Assembly (NCBI RefSeq): GCF_019956415.1
Contig: NZ_JAHBDK010000053.1
Span: forward strand, 62,001-126,000
Length of the DNA stretch: 64,000 nucleotides
Reading direction: 5' to 3'
Source: Pseudomonas sp. GL-B-19
Lineage (GTDB): Bacteria > Pseudomonadota > Gammaproteobacteria > Pseudomonadales > Pseudomonadaceae
Under the pieces are notes generated by a model. That model worked only from the letters and a program-made list of their open reading frames with translations, made no database searches and was not told the DNA's origin. Every line of letters begins with the position of its first letter. Position 1 is the stretch's first letter. Shown here in pieces: positions 8,573-17,737 of the stretch. The position numbers and the translations under genes are program-made.

Positions 8573-9907
8573 TTACGATTCGGTGTGGCCACTGATGCGC
8601 TGGCCCCAGGCCTTGGCGGTGGCACATAACTGTTCTTCATCCAGGCGGGTCAGGCGCCGGTCGTCGAGCAGTTGCTTGCCGGCGACCCACAGGTGTTTCA
8701 CGCAGTCCCGGCCGGTGGCGTAGATCAGTTGCGAAACCGGGTCATAGACCGGTTGCTGCGCCAGGCCGGACAGGTCAAACGCCACAATGTCGGCCGCCTT
8801 GCCGACTTCCAGCGAACCCGTTTCAGCCTCGATCCCCAAGGCGCGGGCGCCATTGAGCGTGGCCATGCGCAAGGCGCGATGAGCACCCAGCGCGGTGGCC
8901 GAGCCGGCGACGGTCTTGGCCAGCAACGCAGCGGTGCGGGTTTCGCCGAGCAGGTCGAGATCGTTGTTACTGGCGGCACCGTCGGTGCCGACGGCCACAT
9001 TGACGCCTGCCTGCCACAAGCGCTCGACCGGGCAAAATCCGCTGGCCAGCTTGAGGTTGGATTCCGGGCAATGAATCACATTGGTGTTGCTTTCTACCAG
9101 CATCACCAGGTCTTCATCGCTGATCTGGGTCATGTGAACCGCCTGGAACCTCGGCCCGAGCAGGCCCAGGCGGCCGAGGCGAGCCAGTGGGCGTTCACCG
9201 CGCTGCTCGACCGATTGCTGCACTTCGAAGGCCGTTTCATGGACGTGCATGTGGATCGAAGCGTCCAGCTCTTCGGCGATCATGCGGATTTTTTCCAGGT
9301 TTTCGTCGCCCACGGTATAGGGCGCATGGGGGCCGAAGGTGATTTTGATGCGCTCGTGGTGTTTGAGATCGCCAAACAATTCCACGCCCTGACGAATGGC
9401 TTCGTCCGCCGTACTGGCGCCCGGGATCGGGAAATCGAGGATCGGAATCGCGATTTGCGCGCGAATACCGCTGTTATGCACGCGCTCGCTGGCAACCTTT
9501 GGGAAGAAATACATGTCAGAGAAGCAGGTGATGCCACCTTTGATCTGTTCGGCGATGGCCAGGTCCGTACCATCTCGTACAAAGGCTTCATCGACCCACT
9601 TGGCTTCTGCCGGCCAGATATGGTTTTCCAGCCAGGTCATGAGTGGCAGATCATCGGCCAGGCCACGAAACAGCGTCATGGCGGCGTGCCCGTGAGCGTT
9701 GATCAGCCCGGGGCTGAGTAACATGTCCGGCAATTCACGGACTTCAGTTGCGTTAAGCTTCAACGCAGCCGAGCGTGGGCCGATAAACACGATGCGTCCG
9801 TCACGGATGCCCAAGCCATGCTCTTTGAGGACAACACCAGCGGGTTCGACGGGTACCAGCCAGGTCGGCAGCAACAACAGGTCGAGCGCAGCGGCAGTGT
9901 TCGGCAT
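8573..9907 (-). CDS. mtaD: 5-methylthioadenosine deaminase, amidohydrolase (TRZ/ATZ) family
   Basis: 444-residue metal-dependent amidohydrolase. Metal ligands are visible in NAHGHAAMTLFRG near residue 70 and HMHVHETAFE near 220, followed by HMTQISDED near 258 and GTDGAASNNDLDL near 310. The P. aeruginosa homologue in this position (PA3170) deaminates 5'-methylthioadenosine to methylthioinosine, the first step of that organism's unusual methionine salvage; the family also includes S-adenosylhomocysteine and TRZ/ATZ-type deaminases. Divergence from mtnA, the next salvage enzyme but one, supports the assignment. The start at 9907 lies 109 bases from the mtnA start, leaving a shared promoter region. 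Confidence 0.85.
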   Translation of the reverse strand: MPNTAAALDLLLLPTWLVPVEPAGVVLKEHGLGIRDGRIVFIGPRSAALKLNATEVRELPDMLLSPGLINAHGHAAMTLFRGLADDLPLMTWLENHIWPAEAKWVDEAFVRDGTDLAIAEQIKGGITCFSDMYFFPKVASERVHNSGIRAQIAIPILDFPIPGASTADEAIRQGVELFGDLKHHERIKITFGPHAPYTVGDENLEKIRMIAEELDASIHMHVHETAFEVQQSVEQRGERPLARLGRLGLLGPRFQAVHMTQISDEDLVMLVESNTNVIHCPESNLKLASGFCPVERLWQAGVNVAVGTDGAASNNDLDLLGETRTAALLAKTVAGSATALGAHRALRMATLNGARALGIEAETGSLEVGKAADIVAFDLSGLAQQPVYDPVSQLIYATGRDCVKHLWVAGKQLLDDRRLTRLDEEQLCATAKAWGQRISGHTES

Positions 9908-9977
9908 CGAGGGTGGGGTTCCAGTGCTTTTGTAAAGGATGGCGAAGTATACCCGAGCGTCTTCGCGGGGGGCTCGC

Positions 9978-9983
9978 TATAAT
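9978..9983 (+). promoter_or_regulatory. Candidate -10 box for mtnA
   Basis: A perfect TATAAT lies 34 bases upstream of the mtnA start. No good -35 hexamer is seen at the right spacing, so this is suggestive only. Confidence 0.35.
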
Positions 9984-10016
9984 CGGCGGCTTTTGTGCTT
10001 GAGTGCGGGGTGAGGG

Positions 10017-11093
10017 ATGCGCGATCGACTGTTGGCTGCGGAGAAGGTGAAGGCCATCGATTGGCGTGATGGCGCCCTGTACCTGCTGGATCAGCGTATT
10101 TTGCCCTTCGAAGAAACCTGGATTGCCTACACAAGTGCAGCCGGTGTGGCCGAGGCTATTCGTTCGATGGTGGTGCGCGGTGCGCCAGCGATCGGCATCA
10201 GTGCGGCGTATGGAATGGTGCTGTCAGCCCGCGCCCGAATTGCCGAGGGCGGTGACTGGCAGGCAGCGTGGGAAGAGGATTACGCGTTACTGGCCGATTC
10301 CCGTCCGACAGCGGTGAATCTGTTCTGGGCCTTGAGTCGCATGCGTGACCGCCTGGATCGTCTCAAGGGAGACGCAGACCCTCTGGTGGCGCTGGAGGCA
10401 GAGGCCATCGCCATTCATGAAAGTGATCGCGAAGCCAACCTGACCATGGCCCAGCTGGGTGTGGACTTGATCCGCAAGCACCAGGGTAACGCCCAGGCGA
10501 TCCTGACCCACTGCAACACCGGCGCGCTGGCTACGGGTGGCTTCGGCACGGCGCTGGGCGTGATTCGCGGGGCCTTTATCGAAGGCATGGTTGAGCGCGT
10601 TTACGCCAACGAAACCCGGCCGTGGCTGCAAGGTTCGCGATTGACTGCATGGGAACTGGCCAATGAAGGCATTCCCGTGACCCTGAATGCCGACTCCGCC
10701 GCCGCGCACATCATGAAAACCAAAGGCGTGACCTGGGTGATCGTCGGTGCGGACCGAATCACCGCCAATGGCGATGTGGCGAACAAGATTGGCACCTATC
10801 AACTGGCGGTCAACGCCATGCACCATGGCGTGCGCTTCATGGTGGTCGCACCAAGTTCGACCATCGATCTGAACATGGCCAGTGGCGACGAAATTCCTAT
10901 CGAAGAGCGTGACGGCCGTGAGTTGCTAGAGATCGGCGGCAAGCGGGTCGGGGCGGATGTCGATGCGTTCAACCCGGTATTCGATGTGACGCCCGCGGAC
11001 CTGATCGATGTGATCGTCACCGAAAAAGGCATCGTCGAGCGGCCGGATACCGCGAAAATGGCGCAGTTGATGTGCCGCAAGCGTCTGCATTAA
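10017..11093 (+). CDS. mtnA: S-methyl-5-thioribose-1-phosphate isomerase MtnA
   Basis: 358-residue member of the eIF2B-alpha-like isomerase family. It converts methylthioribose-1-phosphate to methylthioribulose-1-phosphate in methionine salvage. Family motifs seen are VVRGAPAIGISAAYG near residue 50, the active-site cysteine in LTHCNTGALATGG near 165 and the catalytic Asp in VGADRITANGDVANKIGT near 245. Start at the ATG at 10017 after GGGGTGAGGG. The gene is divergent from mtaD, which acts earlier in the same pathway; the intervening phosphorylase is not in this window. Confidence 0.95.
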   Translation: MRDRLLAAEKVKAIDWRDGALYLLDQRILPFEETWIAYTSAAGVAEAIRSMVVRGAPAIGISAAYGMVLSARARIAEGGDWQAAWEEDYALLADSRPTAVNLFWALSRMRDRLDRLKGDADPLVALEAEAIAIHESDREANLTMAQLGVDLIRKHQGNAQAILTHCNTGALATGGFGTALGVIRGAFIEGMVERVYANETRPWLQGSRLTAWELANEGIPVTLNADSAAAHIMKTKGVTWVIVGADRITANGDVANKIGTYQLAVNAMHHGVRFMVVAPSSTIDLNMASGDEIPIEERDGRELLEIGGKRVGADVDAFNPVFDVTPADLIDVIVTEKGIVERPDTAKMAQLMCRKRLH

Positions 11094-11510
11094 TAATTTC
11101 TGGCGCCTGAAAGATTGCCATCGCGAGCAGGCTCGCTCCCACAAGGGATTTGTGAACGATGCAGATCCTGTGTGGGAGTGAGCCTGCTCGCGATGAGGCC
11201 CTGACAGCCAACAAATACGCTTCATTCACCTCTGAAATTTTCCTCTAAGCCTCTCTCGTCTCCCTCAAGCCTGTCATCGGTCAACTAACTATGCTCCATG
11301 CGCGTCTGGGGGATAGGTGCGTGGCGGCTCTTGTGATAACATCCGGCGTTTTCCGAGGCAGCCCCACGGGGTTGTCTTTACTGCGCAAATCCATGGTTCA
11401 TTTGTTGATTTGTCGTAAGTCGGTGTATGGCACTCAGCCTGCAGCGGCGAGCTTCGTTCGTCCCATATGGATGTGACGAAGTTTCACCAGAAAAAGGAAT
11501 CGAGCTTCTC
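11094..11510. other. gyrA upstream region
   Basis: A 417-base gap that holds an inverted REP pair (11119-11195) followed by about 300 bases leading to gyrA. No promoter hexamers could be set with confidence. An open frame continuing upstream of the gyrA start to 11427 lacks gyrase similarity and is taken as leader. Confidence 0.5.
11119..11195. repeat. REP pair in inverted orientation
   Basis: Two REP cores (ATCGCGAGCAGGCTCGCTCC and its complement with one mismatch) face each other with about 26 bases between, downstream of mtnA. Confidence 0.85.
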
Positions 11511-14165
11511 ATGGGCGAACTGGCCAAAGAAATCCTCCCGGTCAATATCGAAGACGAGCTGAAGCAGTCCTACCTCGACTACGCAATGAGCGTAATTGTC
11601 GGGCGGGCCCTGCCGGATGCGCGCGATGGCTTGAAGCCCGTGCACCGGCGTGTGCTGTTCGCGATGAGCGAGCTGGGCAACGACTTCAACAAGCCGTACA
11701 AGAAATCTGCCCGTGTTGTCGGTGACGTAATCGGTAAGTATCACCCGCACGGTGATACGGCGGTGTACGACACCATCGTCCGCATGGCGCAGCCGTTTTC
11801 GCTGCGCTACCTGCTGGTAGACGGTCAAGGCAACTTCGGTTCGGTGGACGGCGACAACGCCGCGGCCATGCGATACACCGAAGTACGCATGACCAAGCTG
11901 GCGCACGAACTGCTGGCTGACCTGCACAAAGAAACCGTGGACTGGGTGCCGAACTACGACGGCACCGAAATGATCCCGGCGGTCATGCCGACCCGTATTC
12001 CCAACTTGCTCGTCAACGGCTCCAGCGGTATCGCCGTGGGCATGGCGACCAACATTCCGCCGCACAACCTCGGTGAAGTCATCGACGGTTGCCTGGCCCT
12101 CATCGACAACCCAGAGTTGACCATCGATGAGCTGATGCAATACATCCCCGGTCCGGACTTCCCGACCGCCGCGATCATCAACGGTCGTGCCGGCATCATC
12201 GAAGCCTACCGTACCGGTCGTGGCCGCATTTACATGCGCGCCCGCTCGACGATCGAAGACATCGACAAGGTCGGTGGCCGTCAGCAGATCGTCATTACCG
12301 AACTCCCTTACCAGCTCAACAAGGCCCGTCTGATCGAGAAGATCGCCGAGCTGGTTAAAGAGAAGAAGCTTGAAGGCATCACCGAGTTGCGCGACGAGTC
12401 CGACAAGGACGGTATGCGCGTCGTGATCGAACTGCGTCGCGGCGAAGTGCCTGAGGTGATCCTCAACAACCTCTACGCCCAGACCCAGCTGCAAGCGGTG
12501 TTCGGTATCAACATCGTTGCGCTGATCGACGGCCGTCCACGGATCCTGAACCTCAAAGACCTGCTGGAAGCCTTCGTTCGTCACCGTCGCGAAGTCGTTA
12601 CGCGCCGTACCGTGTTCGAGCTGCGTAAAGCCCGCGAACGTGGCCACATTCTGGAAGGTCAAGCGGTTGCCCTGTCGAACATCGACCCGGTCATCGCCCT
12701 GATCAAGGCCTCGCCAACGCCGTCGGAAGCCAAGGAAGCGCTGATCAGCACCGCCTGGGAATCCTCTGCCGTGGTGGCCATGGTCGAGCGCGCCGGTGCC
12801 GATTCTTGCCGTCCAGAGACTCTGGACCCGCAATACGGCCTGCGCGACGGCAAGTACTTCCTGTCGCCAGAACAGGCTCAAGCCATTCTGGAACTGCGTT
12901 TGCACCGTTTGACCGGTCTGGAACACGAAAAACTGCTGGCCGAGTATCAAGAGATCCTCAACCAGATCGGCGAACTGATCCGCATCCTCAGCAGCGCCAC
13001 GCGCCTGATGGAAGTGATCCGCGAAGAGCTGGAAGTGATCCGCGCCGAGTACGGCGATGTGCGTCGCACCGAGATCCTCGATGCCCGTCTCGACCTGACC
13101 CTGGGTGACATGATCCCGGAAGAAGAGCGCGTCGTGACCATTTCCCACGGTGGCTACGCCAAGACCCAGCCATTGGCTGCGTACCAGGCTCAACGTCGTG
13201 GCGGTAAAGGTAAATCGGCGACTGGCGTCAAGGATGAGGATTACATTGCTCACCTGCTGGTTGCCAACAGCCACACCACGCTGCTGCTGTTCTCCAGCAA
13301 AGGCAAAGTGTACTGGCTGAAAACCTACGAAATTCCGGAAGCGTCCCGCGCTGCCCGTGGTCGTCCGCTGGTCAACCTGCTGCCGCTGGACAGTGATGAA
13401 TACATCACCACCATGCTGCCGGTCGAGGAATACACCGAAGGTCACTTCATCTTCATGGCGACTGCTAAAGGCACTGTGAAGAAGACCCCGCTGGAATCCT
13501 TCAGCCGTCAACGCAGCGTCGGTCTGATCGCGCTGGAGCTGGACGAAGGTGACGTACTGATCTCTGCCGCCATTACCGATGGCGAGCGCGAAGTCATGCT
13601 GTTCTCCGACGGCGGCAAGGTCACTCGCTTCAAGGAAACCGACGTTCGCGCCATGGGTCGTACCGCTCGCGGTGTTCGCGGCATGCGTCTGCCGGAAGGC
13701 CAGAAGCTGATTTCCATGCTGATCCCGGAAGAAGGCAGCCAGATCCTCACCGCTTCGGCGCGTGGTTTCGGCAAGCGCACGGCGATCACCGAGTTCCCTG
13801 AGTACAAGCGTGGCGGTCAAGGCGTTATCGCCATGGTCAGCAACGACCGTAACGGCCGTCTGGTCGGCGCGGTCCAGGTGCTCGATGGCGAGGAAATCAT
13901 GCTGATTTCTGACCAGGGCACGTTGGTTCGTACCCGTGTCGACGAAGTTTCCAGCCTGGGTCGTAACACTCAGGGCGTGACCCTGATCAAGCTGGCCAGT
14001 GATGAAACACTGGTCGGTCTGGAGCGGGTTCAGGAACCGTCGGAAGTCGAAGGTGAAGAGCTGGAAGGTGAAGAGGGTGCAGAGTTCGTTGGCGAAGTCG
14101 TGATCGACGACGTTGTTGACGATCAGCAACTCGATGCCGCCGCCGACGAAGAGCCACAAGAGTAA
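11511..14165 (+). CDS. gyrA: DNA gyrase subunit A
   Basis: 884-residue gyrase A subunit, the breakage-reunion half of the gyrase heterotetramer that introduces negative supercoils. The catalytic tyrosine is Y122 in AAMRYTEVR. The quinolone-resistance region reads HPHGDTAVYD with T83 and D87, the residues of susceptible pseudomonads. The C-terminal wrapping domain carries the GyrA box QRRGGKG. The tail from about residue 850 is very acidic (repeated E-G-E), as in other Pseudomonas GyrA. The start at 11511 (MGELAKEILPVNIE) matches the known Pseudomonas N-terminus; an AAGGA lies 14 bases upstream. A terminator hairpin follows the stop. Confidence 0.98.
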   Translation: MGELAKEILPVNIEDELKQSYLDYAMSVIVGRALPDARDGLKPVHRRVLFAMSELGNDFNKPYKKSARVVGDVIGKYHPHGDTAVYDTIVRMAQPFSLRYLLVDGQGNFGSVDGDNAAAMRYTEVRMTKLAHELLADLHKETVDWVPNYDGTEMIPAVMPTRIPNLLVNGSSGIAVGMATNIPPHNLGEVIDGCLALIDNPELTIDELMQYIPGPDFPTAAIINGRAGIIEAYRTGRGRIYMRARSTIEDIDKVGGRQQIVITELPYQLNKARLIEKIAELVKEKKLEGITELRDESDKDGMRVVIELRRGEVPEVILNNLYAQTQLQAVFGINIVALIDGRPRILNLKDLLEAFVRHRREVVTRRTVFELRKARERGHILEGQAVALSNIDPVIALIKASPTPSEAKEALISTAWESSAVVAMVERAGADSCRPETLDPQYGLRDGKYFLSPEQAQAILELRLHRLTGLEHEKLLAEYQEILNQIGELIRILSSATRLMEVIREELEVIRAEYGDVRRTEILDARLDLTLGDMIPEEERVVTISHGGYAKTQPLAAYQAQRRGGKGKSATGVKDEDYIAHLLVANSHTTLLLFSSKGKVYWLKTYEIPEASRAARGRPLVNLLPLDSDEYITTMLPVEEYTEGHFIFMATAKGTVKKTPLESFSRQRSVGLIALELDEGDVLISAAITDGEREVMLFSDGGKVTRFKETDVRAMGRTARGVRGMRLPEGQKLISMLIPEEGSQILTASARGFGKRTAITEFPEYKRGGQGVIAMVSNDRNGRLVGAVQVLDGEEIMLISDQGTLVRTRVDEVSSLGRNTQGVTLIKLASDETLVGLERVQEPSEVEGEELEGEEGAEFVGEVVIDDVVDDQQLDAAADEEPQE

Positions 14166-14168
14166 GCG

Positions 14169-14211
14169 AACAAACAGGGGGCGGATGAGAATTCGCCCCC
14201 TTGTTGTTTGT
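14169..14211 (+). terminator. Intrinsic terminator of gyrA
   Basis: Arms AACAAACAGGGGGCG and CGCCCCCTTGTTGTTTG flank a ten-base loop immediately after the gyrA stop. The tail is T-rich but broken by G. Confidence 0.75.
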
Positions 14212-14261
14212 CCTGTATGAAAATATCGACACCCACGAGGGTCCTGTGTGAAGGGGCTTTT

Positions 14262-14353
14262 TGTAGGAGCTGGGCTTGCCCGCGATTGCAGGCGCCGCAG
14301 TGCACCTCCAGTACCGCGGTGATGCATTCGCGAGCAGGCTCGCTCCCACAGGT
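14262..14353. repeat. REP pair with mixed variants
   Basis: The left element is the TGTAGGAGCTGGGCTTGCC variant and the right one the CGCGAGCAGGCTCGCTCCCA variant in opposite orientation, about 35 bases apart, between gyrA and serC. Confidence 0.75.
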
Positions 14354-14434
14354 TTTCTGCTTCGGCAGGGACTCTGTGTCGATTGATGTTGTGATGTATT
14401 GCGTGATTACCACCAAATCAGAGCGAGATTGGAT

Positions 14435-15520
14435 GTGAGCAAGAGAGCCTATAACTTCTGTGCCGGTCCTGCGGCACTTCCCGAAGCTGTCCTGCAGCGC
14501 GCCCAGGGTGAACTCCTTGATTGGCACGGCAAGGGCCTGTCGGTCATGGAAATGAGCCATCGCAGTGATGAGTTCGTGTCCATCGCCACCAAGGCCGAGC
14601 AGGATCTGCGTGATCTGCTGAATATCCCCTCGAACTATAAAGTGCTGTTTCTGCAAGGCGGCGCCAGCCAGCAATTTGCTCAGATTCCTCTGAACCTGTT
14701 GCCGGAAAACGGCACTGCCGACTATATCGATACCGGTATCTGGTCGCAGAAAGCCATCGAAGAAGCTTCGCGCTACGGCAACGTAAATGTCGCCGCGACC
14801 GCCAAGCCTTACGACTATTTCGCTATTCCCGGTCAGAACGAATGGAACCTGTCGAAAGACGCGGCCTACGTTCACTACGCGCCGAACGAAACCATCGGTG
14901 GTCTGGAATTCCAGTGGATCCCCGAAACCGGTGATGTTCCGCTGGTGGCCGACATGTCTTCGGACATTCTGTCGCGCCCGATCGATGTTTCGCGCTTTGG
15001 CATGATCTACGCCGGCGCCCAGAAAAACATCGGCCCGAGCGGCGTCGTGGTCAACATCGTTCGCGAAGACCTGCTGGGTCACGCCCGTTCCATGTGCCCG
15101 ACCATGCTCAATTACAAGGTCGCGGCCGATAATGGTTCGATGTACAACACCCCGCCGACCCTGGCCTGGTATTTGTCCGGACTGGTGTTCGAGTGGCTGA
15201 AAGAGCAGGGTGGTGTTGAAGCCATCGGCAAGCTCAATGAAGTGAAGCAGCGCACGCTGTATGACTTCATCGACGCCAGTGGCTTGTACAGCAACCCGAT
15301 CAACAAATCGGATCGCTCGTGGATGAACGTGCCGTTCCGTCTGGCTGACGACCGTCTGGACAAGCCATTTTTGGTCGGTGCCGACGAGCGTGGCCTGTTG
15401 AACCTCAAAGGTCACCGTTCCGTGGGCGGCATGCGCGCCTCCATCTATAACGCCGTCGACATCGTTGCGGTCAACGCTTTGATTTCGTACATGGCAGAGT
15501 TCGAGAAGGAACACGGCTAA
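14435..15520 (+). CDS. serC: Phosphoserine aminotransferase SerC
   Basis: 361-residue PLP-dependent class V aminotransferase. It makes 3-phosphoserine from 3-phosphohydroxypyruvate for serine synthesis and also serves pyridoxine synthesis. The PLP lysine is K197 in GAQKNIGPSG; the substrate arginine segment HRSVGGMRAS lies near the C-terminus. The GTG at 14435 (VSKRAYNFCAGPAALP) gives the standard length of 361; an ATG at 14399 in frame adds residues absent from relatives. The stop overlaps the pheA start by one base (TAATG), showing translational coupling. Confidence 0.96.
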   Translation: MSKRAYNFCAGPAALPEAVLQRAQGELLDWHGKGLSVMEMSHRSDEFVSIATKAEQDLRDLLNIPSNYKVLFLQGGASQQFAQIPLNLLPENGTADYIDTGIWSQKAIEEASRYGNVNVAATAKPYDYFAIPGQNEWNLSKDAAYVHYAPNETIGGLEFQWIPETGDVPLVADMSSDILSRPIDVSRFGMIYAGAQKNIGPSGVVVNIVREDLLGHARSMCPTMLNYKVAADNGSMYNTPPTLAWYLSGLVFEWLKEQGGVEAIGKLNEVKQRTLYDFIDASGLYSNPINKSDRSWMNVPFRLADDRLDKPFLVGADERGLLNLKGHRSVGGMRASIYNAVDIVAVNALISYMAEFEKEHG

Positions 15521-16614
15521 TGTCTGAGCAAGAACTCAAGGCACTGCGCCTGCGCATTGATGCCCTGGACGAGAAAGTCCTGGAGCTGATCAGTGAGCGC
15601 GCACGCTGCGCCCAGGAAGTTGCGCGAGTAAAGATGGCCTCGCTGGCCGAAGGCGAAGTGCCGGTGTTCTATCGTCCTGAGCGCGAAGCTCAGGTGCTCA
15701 AGCGTGTGATGGAGCGTAATAAAGGGCCGCTGGGTAACGAAGAGATGGCGCGGTTGTTCCGCGAAATCATGTCCTCGTGCCTGGCGCTCGAGCAGCCGTT
15801 GAAAGTGGCTTACCTCGGTCCTGAAGGCACGTTCACGCAGGCGGCGGCCATGAAACACTTCGGCCACGCTGTTATCAGCAAGCCGATGGCGGCGATCGAC
15901 GAAGTGTTCCGCGAAGTGGCGGCCGGTGCGGTGAACTTTGGCGTGGTTCCGGTGGAAAACTCCACCGAAGGCGCGGTCAACCACACCCTCGATAGCTTCC
16001 TCGAACACGACATGGTCATCTGTGGCGAAGTCGAGTTGCGGATTCACCACCACCTGTTGGTCGGTGAAAACACCAAGACTGACAGCATCAGCCGCATCTA
16101 TTCCCATGCCCAGTCGCTGGCCCAGTGCCGCAAGTGGCTGGACGCCCATTACCCGAATGTCGAGCGCGTGGCGGTGTCCAGCAATGCCGAAGCGGCCAAG
16201 CGGGTTAAGGGTGAGTGGAACTCGGCGGCAATTGCCGGCGACATGGCCGCAGGTCTGTACGGGCTGACCCGACTGGCCGAGAAAATCGAGGATCGTCCGG
16301 ATAACTCCACGCGATTCCTGATGATCGGTAGTCAGGAAGTTCCGCCAACGGGCGACGATAAAACCTCGATCATCGTCTCCATGAGCAACAAGCCCGGCGC
16401 GCTTCACGAATTGCTGGTGCCGTTCCACGACAATGGCATCGACTTGACGCGAATCGAGACGCGTCCATCGCGCAGCGGTAAATGGACCTACGTGTTCTTC
16501 ATCGACTTCGTCGGTCACCATCGCGATCCATTGATCAAAGGTGTGCTGGAAAAGATCAGTCAGGAAGCAGTGGCACTCAAAGTGCTGGGTTCCTACCCGA
16601 AAGCAGTTCTCTAA
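15520..16614 (+). CDS. pheA: Bifunctional chorismate mutase / prephenate dehydratase (P-protein)
   Basis: 364 residues with three parts. The AroQ-type chorismate mutase (about 1-90) carries LRLRIDALDEKVLELISERA; the prephenate dehydratase (about 95-275) carries NSTEGAVNHTLD and DNSTRFLMIG; the ACT domain (about 285-360) has RIETRPSRSGKWTYVFF, the allosteric phenylalanine-binding region. It converts chorismate through prephenate to phenylpyruvate and is expected to be feedback-inhibited by phenylalanine. It lies between serC and hisC in one operon, ten bases before hisC. Confidence 0.97.
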   Translation: MSEQELKALRLRIDALDEKVLELISERARCAQEVARVKMASLAEGEVPVFYRPEREAQVLKRVMERNKGPLGNEEMARLFREIMSSCLALEQPLKVAYLGPEGTFTQAAAMKHFGHAVISKPMAAIDEVFREVAAGAVNFGVVPVENSTEGAVNHTLDSFLEHDMVICGEVELRIHHHLLVGENTKTDSISRIYSHAQSLAQCRKWLDAHYPNVERVAVSSNAEAAKRVKGEWNSAAIAGDMAAGLYGLTRLAEKIEDRPDNSTRFLMIGSQEVPPTGDDKTSIIVSMSNKPGALHELLVPFHDNGIDLTRIETRPSRSGKWTYVFFIDFVGHHRDPLIKGVLEKISQEAVALKVLGSYPKAVL

Positions 16615-16624
16615 GGGGTAGCAA

Positions 16625-17737
16625 ATGAGTGATGACTTCCTCGCTCTGGCACAGCCGGGCGTGCAACAACTTTCGCCTTACGTCCCAGGCAAGCCTGTGG
16701 ATGAACTGGCGCGCGAGCTGGACCTTGATCCGGCAAGCATCGTCAAACTGGCCAGCAATGAAAACCCGTTGGGCGCGAGTCCCAAAGCGCTGACGGCGAT
16801 TCAGAATGCGCTGGCCGAGCTGACCCGGTATCCGGACGGCAATGGTTTTGCACTCAAGACCCTGTTGGCCGAGCAGTGCCGCGTCGAACTGAATCAAGTG
16901 ACGCTGGGCAATGGCTCCAACGACATTCTGGAGCTGGTCGCACGTGCCTATCTGGCGCCGGGCCTCAACGCTGTGTTCAGCGAGCACGCATTTGCGGTCT
17001 ACCCGATTGTGACCCAGGCCGTTGGTGCTCAGGCCAAAGTGATTCCCGCCAAAGACTGGGGGCATGACCTGTCGGCCATGCTGGTGGCAATCGATGCTGA
17101 CACTCGCGTAGTCTTCATTGCCAACCCGAACAACCCGACCGGGACCTGGTTCGATGCCGAGGCGCTGGATGAATTCCTCCAGGATGTTCCGGCGCATGTG
17201 CTGGTGGTGCTGGACGAGGCCTACATCGAATACGCCGAGGGCAGCGATTTGCCGGACGGTCTGGACTATCTGGCGGCTTATCCGAATCTGCTGGTTTCAC
17301 GCACGTTCTCCAAGGCTTACGGTCTGGCGGCGTTGCGAGTCGGTTATGGTTTGTCCACCGCCGTGGTCGCGGACGTGCTGAATCGCGTGCGTCAGCCGTT
17401 CAACGTTAATAGTCTGGCACTGGCCGCTGCCTGCGCTGCGCTGCAAGACAGCGAATACCTGGCTGAAAGCCGTCGCGTGAACGAGTCCGGCATGCTGCAA
17501 CTGGAAGCCGGTTTCCGTGAGTTGGGTTTGAGCTGGATTCCGTCCAAAGGCAACTTCATTTGCGTCGACCTCGGTCGCGTTGCTGCGCCGGTGTTTCAGG
17601 GCTTGTTGCGCGAAGGCGTGATCGTGCGTCCGGTGGCCAACTACGGCATGCCGAACCACCTGCGCATCACCATTGGTTTGCCGGCTGAAAACAGCCGCTT
17701 CCTTGAGGCACTGACCAAGGTTCTGGCTCGTGGTTGA
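16625..17737 (+). CDS. hisC: Histidinol-phosphate / aromatic aminotransferase HisC
   Basis: 370-residue class I/II PLP aminotransferase. Motifs are SNENPLG near residue 42, NPNNPTG near 168 and the PLP lysine K230 in SRTFSKAYGLAALRVGYG. AAGGGG precedes the start. Sitting between pheA and tyrA::aroA, it corresponds to the second Pseudomonas hisC paralogue, which is thought to transaminate phenylpyruvate and hydroxyphenylpyruvate or arogenate precursors as well as imidazole acetol phosphate. The sequence alone does not settle the preferred substrate. Its 3' end overlaps the next gene by eight bases. Confidence 0.93.
   Translation: MSDDFLALAQPGVQQLSPYVPGKPVDELARELDLDPASIVKLASNENPLGASPKALTAIQNALAELTRYPDGNGFALKTLLAEQCRVELNQVTLGNGSNDILELVARAYLAPGLNAVFSEHAFAVYPIVTQAVGAQAKVIPAKDWGHDLSAMLVAIDADTRVVFIANPNNPTGTWFDAEALDEFLQDVPAHVLVVLDEAYIEYAEGSDLPDGLDYLAAYPNLLVSRTFSKAYGLAALRVGYGLSTAVVADVLNRVRQPFNVNSLALAAACAALQDSEYLAESRRVNESGMLQLEAGFRELGLSWIPSKGNFICVDLGRVAAPVFQGLLREGVIVRPVANYGMPNHLRITIGLPAENSRFLEALTKVLARG

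Noticed and set aside
11484..14327. 947-codon open frame on the minus strand over gyrA
   Set aside because: It is fully antisense to gyrA, and its Gln/Asp/Val-rich composition is what strong GC codon bias produces in a shadow frame. No start site or domain was seen.
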